This document shows positions 55,700-64,000 of a stretch of DNA of 64,000 nt, in pieces; position 1 is the stretch's first letter, and every line of letters begins with the position of its first letter. The notes beneath the pieces are model-generated. The model had not been told where the DNA came from. It did not search any database and saw only the letters and a program-made list of their open reading frames with translations. Where the stretch lies: NCBI GenBank assembly GCA_920105625.2, contig CAKKTE020000278.1, positions 682,001 through 746,000 of the forward strand. The letters run 5' to 3'. The DNA comes from Clusia tigrina (lineage: Eukaryota > Arthropoda > Insecta > Diptera > Clusiidae). The position numbers and the translations under genes were made by a program.

Positions 55700-56960
55700 T
55701 TATCGCACCTGCCATAAAAAGAAATAAAAATAAATTCCATTAATCAATTATATTTTAATTTCATTCCTTAAAATTATTTTATTTTGTACGCACCGGTTGA
55801 ATGATTAATCATTCTTGAATTGAAATGGTACCCATTTCATCGAATCATAAGAACGAATGGTGTGTTTGACTAACATTTTCCAACTGGTTATTTCTACGTT
55901 GCAAAATAATATCACGCCTATTGAATTCTTCTCCAACCATGACAATCGCTACTTCATCTTCAAATCTTGGTGCATTAAATCTGCCTACATGTTGGCCAGC
56001 TGGCGTTTTATCCGCATTTATTATTGTTCCATAATTGTCAGCAGGCACATTATCAATTTGTGATTTAAACACTCTAATTATGTTCATGTAATAATATTTG
56101 TAATTCACGAATAATTGGTTTGCTTAATTTCGGATTTATTGAATAACGCTTATCTACTTCTTCATCTCCATTTCCCATGAAATAAATTTGTAGAAAGCGA
56201 TACTCTTGGTTGTCGAATGGCAATAACGAACCAATTTTATGGTACACCTGACCCTGAATCTTTAATTAATATTCAACAAATTGGTTAGAATTTTCGTATA
56301 AATTTGGTTAGAATTTTCGTATAAATCAAAACATATATTAATATCTGAATTGAAAACCACATTATTGACCTTAAAAGTTGGCATAAATCTATCACGAACA
56401 ATGTGTTGTGCTCCAAATGATGTCATTTGAAAACAACAATTGTACGACTGAATGAATTTCAAGAAATGTTTTGACTGATTTGTTGTACCACCAACCAAAG
56501 AGGTGGTGGACTTAATGGTGTTAATTTAACTTTTCCGCCAGCACAACACATTCCATCGGTTTCATTTTTAAATTTAAATGCATTGCATTTATTTCAAACT
56601 TTATCCATTTTGCCAATTTGAATAGATGGATGCGAAGCGTAATCAATGTTATGATCATAATTAAAACCTGCACGATCCAAATTTCCAATTGAATGGCTAC
56701 GTCTCCATTGTTGCCTGTTTTGATTGTCACGTTCAGTGTTATGTTCACGATCTCTTCTGTTTCTAACTCTCACACTTTCAATACGTTCTTCTCTTTGTTC
56801 TTGATTTTGATTTGATCTTAATCGTGCCATTCGTTGCCTTGCTAATTCATTACTTTCTAATCGCTCTTGTTCATCCTGATTAGATCTATTTAAACGTATT
56901 TGACTGCTGTGGCGTGTTCGTCGGCCAATTTGTGAACGGCTTCGTCGCGGCATTGTTGAT
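55700..56960 (-). pseudogene. Helitron Rep N-terminal region, decayed
   Basis: Starts at 56953 with MPRRSRSQIGRRTRHSSQ and an Arg/Asn/Gln-rich stretch (RQRMARLRSNQNQEQREERI), typical of insect Helitron N-termini. Further frames: FLKFIQSYNCCFQMTSFGA (56262-56498) and NRRDIILQRRNNQLENVSQT (55845-56108). It is separated by frameshifts and short gaps from the Rep frame. Confidence 0.75.
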
Positions 56961-57349
56961 TAATTTTTTTATTTTTTTTTTTATGCAAAAGATTTTAATT
57001 TTAACTGAAAGATTACAAATCAATGATTAAAAAATGTCAATGCTCACACTGTAAACTTAAATGACAATCAATAAACACACAGAAATTAAATAAGTCAATT
57101 GACGCGAGCAAGCAGAGCCTTATACCGACAAAATGTAATTCTCATAAGAAAAAAAATACATTTTATATGGGGAAAACACACCATCATAAAAGTGTGCGTA
57201 TAACGCATATTCGTAGACATTTTTCGATGTTTTTATAAACCATCAGTGAAAGTAGACCTTTCCAACGCAAGTACTCGTTTGAAAATCGGTTGAGTGGTTC
57301 TCGAGTTATAAAATCACGAACATAGGACAACTAATTTTTATATACTAGA

Positions 57350-57850
57350 AACTCGAGATTTTTGTTATAGCTTCTTCTGCTTATTGCTTTGATTGGTGTG
57401 GCCGGCTATAGAACTCCGGCTGACCGATTAATATAGCGAAGTAAAACATCATATTGGTCACCCGGCCTGAAACCTTTGTCAGCCTCTAAATATAATATCA
57501 GAAGGAATACTATTAAATGAATTGTTCGTTGTTAGTTGTTTCTTTCGATTCTGTTTGTATAAGTAAATGAAACAAACATTTATATCAAGTAAAAGGCGAA
57601 GGTACCCAACACGTGCACCTGCTGCCAAACCGTACCAAGTAGCTGACTCTACAGAGATACGGCAAATTTGCACGTTCCCGTGGAAAACGCCAACGCAAGC
57701 ATTCTCCCATCAACGATCATGAAGCCGCTGCAGTTCAACCCCCAACTGATTGCCGAGGTTAGATCTAAGATTTAAAAATTGTTAGGTTTACATCTAAGTT
57801 TATTCCCAACCTGTGTAGTTGGAAATTAAATAAATATATTGAGATATAAA
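57350..57850. other. Gap without recognised gene
   Basis: A mix of AT-rich and ordinary sequence between Helitron and LTR-like repeat B. No feature recognised. Confidence 0.4.
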
Positions 57851-57995
57851 TGATTGCATAGTTTTAGGATGCCTCTATTAAATTCAGTTACTATGAGAGA
57901 GGTGTATATAAGCCAAGACACAATCTATTCGGAAAAAAGCTTACTCAAGAACCCTAGTTCGAAGTGTAGATAAGATTCGATAAGTGTATATAAAA

Positions 57996-58050
57996 TTCGA
58001 GAATGTTCCAAAAAGTTCTTTTATAGTGTAGGGAATATTCTAGCATTTTC
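57996..58050 (+). promoter_or_regulatory. Two heat-shock-element arrays, copy B
   Basis: TTCgaGAAtgTTCcaaAAagTTC (57996-58018; five units, one with A for G) and GAAtaTTCtaGcAttTTC (58033-58050; four units, one mismatch), all at 5-bp spacing. Confidence 0.65.
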
Positions 58051-58070
58051 TACTTCAACCATTCGGAAGG

Positions 58071-58078
58071 TATATAAG
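58071..58078 (+). promoter_or_regulatory. TATA-box-like site downstream of the HSE arrays
   Basis: TATATAAG about 20 bp after the second HSE array in copy B. The corresponding bases are absent in copies A and C, which read GGAAGCCACC/AGGCCACC there. Confidence 0.5.
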
Positions 58079-58378
58079 CTACCACACAATTAAAATCGAG
58101 ACGCAGTTAAATTTTAATCATAACAGTGTGTACCTCGTGCATGTCACTTGTAGCAGTTACAGTATTAACAAGTAATGAAGTGATTAAATGAAGTATTAAA
58201 TAAACTTCAAATTGTAATAAAGTAAACTTTACGCCTAATATAAAATGTGTAAATTCCAATAATTTAAATAGGTAATTATTTTAATTTAACCAGCTACTGT
58301 TTGATTACTACACAATCCAGTAGTACAAATTGAGTATTGAGTGTTAGAGTAAATTCTCAGGAGGGTAATTTCGTAACA

Positions 58379-59020
58379 ATATTTTTTTTTTTAAATTAAA
58401 AAATCGAAGTGGTTTTTACTTATATATTGTATATTGGTAAATAATGTAAGAAAATAAATATAGCAGCATTAACGGTATAAATATTTGGGGGCACAGGTGA
58501 GATTTTACTGAAGGAGAGAGAAAGTGGGGTAAAGGAGACTAAAAAAGTAAGTATTTTTGTATTCATGTTTATCCCACGATCTGGTGTTGTGGCATTTGAG
58601 TTAGACAATTTCCGGATGATAATAGGGTTGTAACATAGATCCTATTATAATTACGCATGGAACAATAGGATATTTATAACCGTAATACTGTAGTATCTAA
58701 AGAGTAATCTGAAACTACAATAAAAAAAATATTTCAACTTTGCAAATATAAATAATATCTACAACCTTTCCATTCGCCAGACAATGGTTACATAGTTACT
58801 TTTTTTGGGAGAATTGGCAAATGAAAACTCGCCGCTTAACATGTTCCCATCGGCTCATTATTTTTGTTTGAGAGAATTTTTGGCATTTTACAATATTGCC
58901 ACAAACTGAATTGACTGCTACATCAGTAACTAAAATTTGTGACATGACTGTATTGAATTTCAAAAAGGAACTAAGTTATAGGTAATTTTACGCAACTTTT
59001 ATATGATATTTAGTCCTTAC
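58379..59020 (-). other. 5' part of the large intron, non-coding
   Basis: Sequence after the exon-a donor. AT-rich with no element recognised. Confidence 0.5.
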
Positions 59021-61292
59021 CTTGTTTTCTAGCATAACCGATATCGTTCCATACTGCTACTGGTTTTGCACGGCGGTGAGATTTATCATACTGATTTAAT
59101 ATTGAAATGTTTTTTGTTGCTAGCACTGATGCTGACGCTGATGGCAATACTACTGTACGTTTATTCGGGTGTATTTTGTTTGTACAATTTTCTATGTTTT
59201 TGAACTCAACAAATTCTTTTAGATTAGTATCCTTTGTTAGTATTATTGCTTTAGCTGTTAATATTTTTGCAGACTCTTGCTGTTGTTGGTTGTAACTTAT
59301 TATACTACAATTGACTAATTTTGGTACTTCAAACCAAACGAGCCCAATAAATAACCATACAAGGTTTGGTTTTGCACGGCGCTTATAAATTCTTGGCGGC
59401 ACTACAGTTAATGTTGGGGAATTGATTGTTGATAATAATGTTTTTGTTCGATTTTTCGTTGCAGTTGTTATTGTCGGAGTTGCCTTCGTGATTGTTACCT
59501 TCGTGATTGTTTTGAACGCATTTAATGTTAATTGAATATTTTCCCTACCGCTACTTTCTCTTTTGATAATGTTATTTGATTGACGCAGAAGCTGTTGATG
59601 TTGCTGCTGCTCGCGATGAATGATACGACGACGTCTGCGACGCCGTCGACGTCTGCGGTGGCGTTTACGATTGTTTCGAAAAGTTCTGCATAAATTATTT
59701 GCCTGCAGCTGTTGATCATTAGCCATGCACGACATTTGATTGTAATTAGAATTGTTAGCACTGCTATCTGTACAAAGAGGATATTGTTGATGCCGTTGTT
59801 GACATTCTACTGCTGATATTGCTTGAAAAATGTTAACCAACCGTTGATAGTAATATGAGGAAATATAAACTTTTTGTTGATTAACAAAATTTGCAAAGAT
59901 TGCGTGCGGCTGTGGTTTTGAAACTTCAGCCGCTTGCTTTTTTTTACCACCATTTCCATTTTTGTTGTTCGTTTGGCAATTGCCAATGCCATTCCCACAA
60001 TTACTAAGTTGCTGGCAACAACAACAATTGTAATAATAATAACATTGACATAAGTTGCAATAATACATGCAATTGCAACTACAACATCTCCAATACCAAC
60101 ACCACCAACTGTCGTCACAACAACAAAAGTAGCAGCTTTTGCCTAAGCAACAGCAACAATAGCAATAACAAAAACTGTGCTGCTGCCATTTGATTAAACA
60201 TACACTACAATTTCCAGGCATGGCTCTGAGACTAGTGTTGCTGGCATTTTTATTGTTTTGTGTGCGTTTTCGTTCTTGTTTATGCTGTAACAGCTTGCGT
60301 TTGCAATGGCATCTACGTTTCTTCCTGTTACGGTGTTTTTTCGTATAATTGACGCTAAAATTCTCATTTGCGTCATCATAGTGATATTTCTGTTGCTGTA
60401 GCTGTTGTGGATACTCGGTTGGTATAGCAATTAACAAGAAATCGGGCTCTACTGTTTTTTTTTTGTCTTTGCTATCGCAATCGCCAATTACTGGAATCGA
60501 TGGTGTTGGTGAAGTCGTAAGTAAAAGAATTCTCGATGTCGATGATGTTGCTTCGGGTGTTGGTGCTGTGGTATTCTGGTGTATGCTGTAAATGCCAAAT
60601 ATTTTCGTTGTTACTAATGCACAAATAGTTAGATGATAACGGCAATTTTGCTGTTCTTTTTGGTGCTTTCCGTCTGCGTTTTGTCCAACACCAATTGCTT
60701 CGATCTGCCTCAATATCCCACCTTGCATTATCTGAAGTAACCAGCTTTTGCATAATACGAAGTGATTTTGGCAATTAATGTTATAAATATAAAGTCGTAA
60801 TAAACGCCAAGATACAATTGACGTACGATAGAAGTACTTCCAAATGAAGGGAACAATCTCAATACAAGTGATAGCTAGCATGCATATTGCAAGTTCTAAA
60901 ATAAAGTTATAAAACCGGGTTTTAGTAATATTGTTGTCGATAATGACGTTATTGTCTTTATATTGGTCGTTTGATATTGTTTTGTTAGTTCTATTGTTGC
61001 AAGGCAATTTTGTCAACGATATTGTAATATTAGAAATGTTATACATTTTATTGTTAAGAAAGAGTTGATGTGCTGTACTGACTTTATTGCCATTATTGAC
61101 TGGTATTTCATAGTAGTAATTAAAACCATTTGTATAATTTATATTGCAACCAGCTATAATTGTTGAAGTTGGTAAGAACTTTAAATATGCACTATTATTG
61201 GCGTTTACTGCACTTATTATTGGCAATAATAATACAACAAATTGTAACTTATTTATGTTGAACAAATTCGTAATTTCTCTTGAAAATCTCAT
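59021..61292 (-). CDS. Actbeta: Large 5' coding exon, probable N-terminal part of an activin-beta-type TGF-beta ligand precursor
   Basis: A 2.3-kb open frame on the minus strand. No in-frame ATG precedes the codon at 61292 (upstream in-frame codons reach a TAA in an A/T-rich leader), so I start there. The first about 31 residues look like a secretion signal: a basic/polar start, then FVVLLLPIISAVNA with plausible cleavage after AVNA. Later come a hydrophobic stretch (around residues 130-150), a Thr/Pro-rich part, a strikingly Cys/Tyr-rich low-complexity block, an 11-residue Arg run, Gln runs, a second hydrophobic segment (LVWLFIGLVWF) and KRRAK/HRRAK basic motifs. The frame ends at GCTAGAAAACAAG|GTAAGG, a consensus donor in phase 1, which joins in frame to the acceptor at 19716. 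That join and the propeptide in the next exon are why I assign it to the activin gene. It could be a separate secreted protein. About 757 residues before the propeptide is long for this family. Confidence 0.6.
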
Positions 61293-61699
61293 AACCACAT
61301 ATATTATAATTGTTAGCACAATATTGTTCCATTTATGTATTTTTGCAAATATTTTATTTTTATTTTATTTTTAATACCTGAAAATATGAAAGGTACATGA
61401 ATAGAATTAAAACCATCACTATTAAAATAGTTGCAATCATTTTTTGCTATATATTATAAACACTTTGAATTCAGATTAATTAAGTTCTCTAAACACTTGT
61501 AATTTTAAGCAGATAGTGTCAAATATGAACCACATTTCTATAGGAATAATTTCATGAATTATTAACTTTGGTTCCAGGCTTTGATTGTATTCGTATTTAA
61601 TTATCGTATTAACAACAGAAGAGGTACTATATTGATCCAACATGTTTCATAATCTTCGAATCCTTCTTTAAATAAAATATCCAGCTTTAAATCAAATAA
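61293..61699 (-). other. Probable 5' untranslated/upstream region of exon a
   Basis: AT-rich sequence without coding potential. A possible acceptor TTTTCAG|GTATT lies near 61382-61376 on the minus strand, so exon a may not be the first exon. Confidence 0.4.
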
Positions 61700-62190
61700 A
61701 TAGTGCACTACCTTTAAACTTTTATTACTTATTAAAAATCTTTATAACCAACAGACACTTTTACATAAAATACGGCGATGAATGTTCACATATATTACAA
61801 ATGACAGCGGGAGTGCCCCAAGGTAGTGTACTAGGACCACTTCTATATTTAATATATACTGCCGACATTGCAACCCCCACAACGCCAGGAAGCATGATAG
61901 CCACATTTGCTGATGATGCTGTACTCCTAGCGTCAAACCACGACAAAAAAATCGCGACAGATATGCTGCAAAGAATAATCAAAAATACCAATATGGAAAT
62001 TCGGGATAGAAATCTGGGGGATTGCGAGCAAAACCAACATGCAACAAAATGAGCAATGAGCAGAAAATACACGGAGCGTCTAAGGACCCATGAAAATCCT
62101 CATATGCGACAATATCGGGAATGGAAAATTTCCCACAAAGAAGACTAAAGCGAATCGCACCCACCGAACTTCTACATATGCTTTAACATT
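61700..62190 (+). pseudogene. Jockey-type RT fragment
   Basis: YIKYGDECSHILQMTAGVPQ, GSVLGPLLYLIYTADIA, ATFADDAVLLASNHDKKIA (intact FADD), then a jump to a C-terminal piece (YTERLRTHENPHMRQYREW... RRLKRIAPTELLHML). The thumb is deleted. It is the first copy upstream of exon a. Confidence 0.8.
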
Positions 62191-62589
62191 GTATTTTGAT
62201 GTTTTGTTTTTCACGTATATTAATATGTATGTAGGTATAAATTATACATTTTCTTGAGTATATAATATTTGCTCTGGCAGTGGCCACAATATATAGTGTA
62301 GCCAAATTGTACAAAATATTTTACTTATTGTTGGAAAAACAGATTGTAAATCAATTGGGAACTATAAAAAAAATCTTAGTATCCAGTTCTAAGTTCAAGA
62401 AATGATCTATTATATTTCGAGAATAGTCAAACAGTCGGTCCTATATCTAGCATTGACACATTACACACAAACATACATATATGGTGACACAACTGAACTA
62501 AATAATTAGAGTTTGGCATCAAACGCAACTAAATGCACAGTTAGTGCCAAAAGAAATTTGTCATAGATTACAAAAATAAATATTTAGGT
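62191..62589. other. Non-coding spacer
   Basis: AT-rich, nothing recognised. Confidence 0.4.
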
Positions 62590-63085
62590 TTAATACGACA
62601 ATATGCATTCTCTCGGATAGCCAGGCAGCTCTGAAATCATTAATAAACTTCTCATTCCAATCAAAGCTGGTCTGGGAATGCTCTAAACTCCTGTAATATC
62701 CTAGCAGCGAGAAACTCTTACGCTAATGTGGGTACTGGGACATGTGGGATATAAAGGCAACGAAATTTCGGACTCTTTGGCAAAAAGTGGCGCAGGCACT
62801 CCCTTCATAGGTCCAGAACCCTTCTGTGGGGTAAACAGCAGCTCCATAAATAACTTGTTGTGCGAACAGGAAAAACGAGGTCTGCTGAACTACTGGAGAG
62901 CCCAAAAATGCATGTGGCAGTCTAGACTACTGATTGACCCTGAGGATATCAGGGTAGATGCTGCTTTAAACCTCAGTATAAATGACATTAAACTCTATAC
63001 TGAACTTTTAACAAGACACTATAGACTCAATTACCATCTGAAAAAAAAGGCTTGGTTAGGTCCGGGTGTTCTTTTAGCCTGTTAA
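62590..63085 (+). pseudogene. RNase H domain of a non-LTR element (I/R1/LOA-like)
   Basis: CILSDSQAALKSLINFSFQS, then MWVLGHVGYKGNEISDSLAK and GAGTPFIGPEPFCGV: the 'SDSQAAL' and 'VPGH.G..GNE.AD.LA' motifs of non-LTR RNase H (here V/L.GHVGYKGNE.SD.LA). The open frame from 62726 runs to a stop at 63083-63085, followed by a short A/T-rich 3' region. The upstream part is frameshifted. Confidence 0.75.
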
Positions 63086-64000
63086 ATAATAATAATACAA
63101 GATGAACTACATAATTTTAATTAATCCAGATTGTGTAAATAGGAAAGCTCTCCAATAATTCGTTAACTATAAAGAGATGATCAGGTAAAGAGTTAGAATC
63201 CTAATTTAGCCTGCATAGGAATTAACAAATTTTTATTTTTAAAAATTTTTTCATTTTTTCAAAACTTTAAAAGCATGATTCTTACTATTTTCAAGGACTT
63301 TCAGAACGCAAAATCGTAAAACATATTTTTTCAATTACAAATTTTGAAGATGGTTTAAATATTGCAAAATTAGAAGATGGTTTCATGACGACTTTGGAAA
63401 AACTCAAAAGATATTTACACTTTTATTCATTTATATTTTGTGGAACGAAGAATTCAACAAATAAATATCGAAATCAGTAAAGAATATTTATAATCGGGCA
63501 TACAACTACACAACATACCTGTGTATTTTATTTTAACAATAATTGGATAAGATGCAGTTTGATATCCAAATTTATTATCCAGAACCACACAGGCATTGAT
63601 AGAGTTCTAACGGTTCTATCAATACTATAATTAATTTTTAAATGTGAGCATGGTTTACTTTCCTCATATAGTCATTCAAACTAGACTACATATTATACTC
63701 GTACTTCATCCAAATAGCTCTTTTGGTACTGTATATATGCTCAAAAGTATAGATTTTTAACTAGATTAATGGGTGTCTACCCCAAACTATGAAAAACTGA
63801 AGAAAGCTCATTTATGGGTTGAATCCCATCTCCAAATCCAAAGTTTGGCTCAATGTCCCTTTTTCTTCTCTATTGAACAACGCACAGATGGATATAACTG
63901 AATCGGATCAGGAAGCGACAATTATACATATATAACTCAATATACTTTCCACGTCTAGTTTTTAATACTTTGAATACTTCCCCCAATCTAACAGACGGAA
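63086..64000. other. Non-coding region at the window end
   Basis: AT-rich sequence with no repeats or frames I can support. Confidence 0.5.

Larger units (their letters stand above)
52412..57349 (-). mobile_element. Helitron rolling-circle transposon, about 4.9 kb, minus strand
   Basis: The minus-strand 5' end reads TCTAGTATATAAAAATTAGT, a common Helitron start. The 3' end reads CAACGCGGGCAGGGTTACTCTAG followed by T, a short GC-rich stretch and CTAG as expected for CTRR|T. Between them are a Rep endonuclease and a Pif1-type helicase in the canonical order. Termini are proposed from these patterns, without a second copy to confirm. The base before the 5' TC is T, where A is usual. Confidence 0.82.
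57851..58378 (+). repeat. LTR-like repeat, copy B, with heat-shock elements and TATA box
   Basis: TGATTGCATAGTTTTAGGAT... to ...TAATTTCGTAACA, about 528 bp. Aligns with copy A along its full length. Order: upstream TATATAAG (57912), HSE array 1, HSE array 2, TATATAAG (58071), leader-like A-rich sequence, AATAAA. The order HSE, TATA, leader is that of a heat-shock promoter. Confidence 0.7.
19716..59020 (-). other. 39.3-kb intron of the activin-beta-like gene, filled with transposons
   Basis: Minus-strand intron from donor GTAAGG (59020-59015) to acceptor TTTACAG (ending at 19716). The phases agree (1/1), giving Gln-Glu-Ile across the join. Nearly all of it is assignable to mobile elements: gypsy remnants, Transib, two BELs, jockey fragments, hAT, rosa, errantivirus, Helitron and LTR-like repeats. 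I saw no further host exon inside, but a very short exon could be missed. Whether it is spliced as one intron is an inference from splice sites and frame. Confidence 0.6.

Noticed and set aside
59107..60430. Other minus- and plus-strand frames overlapping exon a (for example 59807-60118)
   Set aside because: Trinucleotide repeats keep several frames open; only the long frame ends in a donor in matching phase.

Overview
This is eukaryotic, AT-rich, intron-and-transposon DNA from an insect, most likely a higher fly (Brachycera). The transposon set (BEL/Pao, gypsy/errantivirus, jockey- and I-clade non-LTR elements, Transib, hAT, Helitron and DD41D 'rosa'-type mariners) and one recognisable host gene point that way. 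The rosa family was first described from a tephritid fruit fly, so a tephritid is a reasonable but unproven guess. There are no prokaryotic features, tRNA or rRNA genes, or CRISPR arrays that I can see.

The host gene is read on the minus strand. Exon 'b' (19044-19715) encodes an activin/inhibin-beta propeptide. The large upstream exon 'a' (59021-61292) ends in a consensus splice donor whose phase matches the acceptor of exon b. If both belong to one gene, best candidate Activin-beta, they bracket a 39.3-kb intron (19716-59020) made almost entirely of mobile elements. The mature cystine-knot domain is not in the window and must lie below coordinate 1, so 1-19043 would be a second transposon-filled intron.

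Layout. 1-6318: degenerate BEL element with an env-like gene and its 3' LTR, followed at 6319-6515 by a second 5' leader/gag start. 6715-10790: a dispersed repeat and a jockey element. 10749-10897: A-run plus (TA)n. 11100-12450: minus-strand I-clade fragment. 12520-14760: minus-strand jockey. 14900-15130: Harbinger-like scrap. 15415-16710: rosa mariner 1. 17770-18180: plus-strand I-clade scrap. 18430-18835: tandem repeat. 19044-19715: exon b. 20185-20696: heat-shock-element-bearing LTR-like repeat A. 20700-24990: minus-strand gypsy remnant interrupted by a Transib (22242-24768). 25050-25640 and 32950-33570: two halves of a plus-strand gypsy pol, separated by a second BEL (26540-31740) and a jockey fragment (31760-32930). 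33870-51757: a jockey element split by a hAT (34988-49457, perfect 8-bp TTTTATGG duplication). The hAT itself holds a BEL (36209-43249, with rosa mariner 2 in its 5' LTR) fused to a minus-strand errantivirus-like gypsy (43250-49303). 51920-52272: LTR-like repeat C. 52412-57349: minus-strand Helitron. 57851-58378: LTR-like repeat B. 59021-61292: exon a. 61700-63085: two non-LTR fragments. 63090-64000: no feature seen.

Nearly every transposon gene is broken by stops, frameshifts or deletions. The most intact open frames are the Helitron Rep domain and several BEL3 and gypsy segments. The items I consider most worth a second look are the transposon-packed activin intron, the LTR-like repeats with heat-shock-element arrays, the Transib whose ends look like 23-RSS recombination signals, and the reconstructable nested insertion history at 33.9-51.8 kb.
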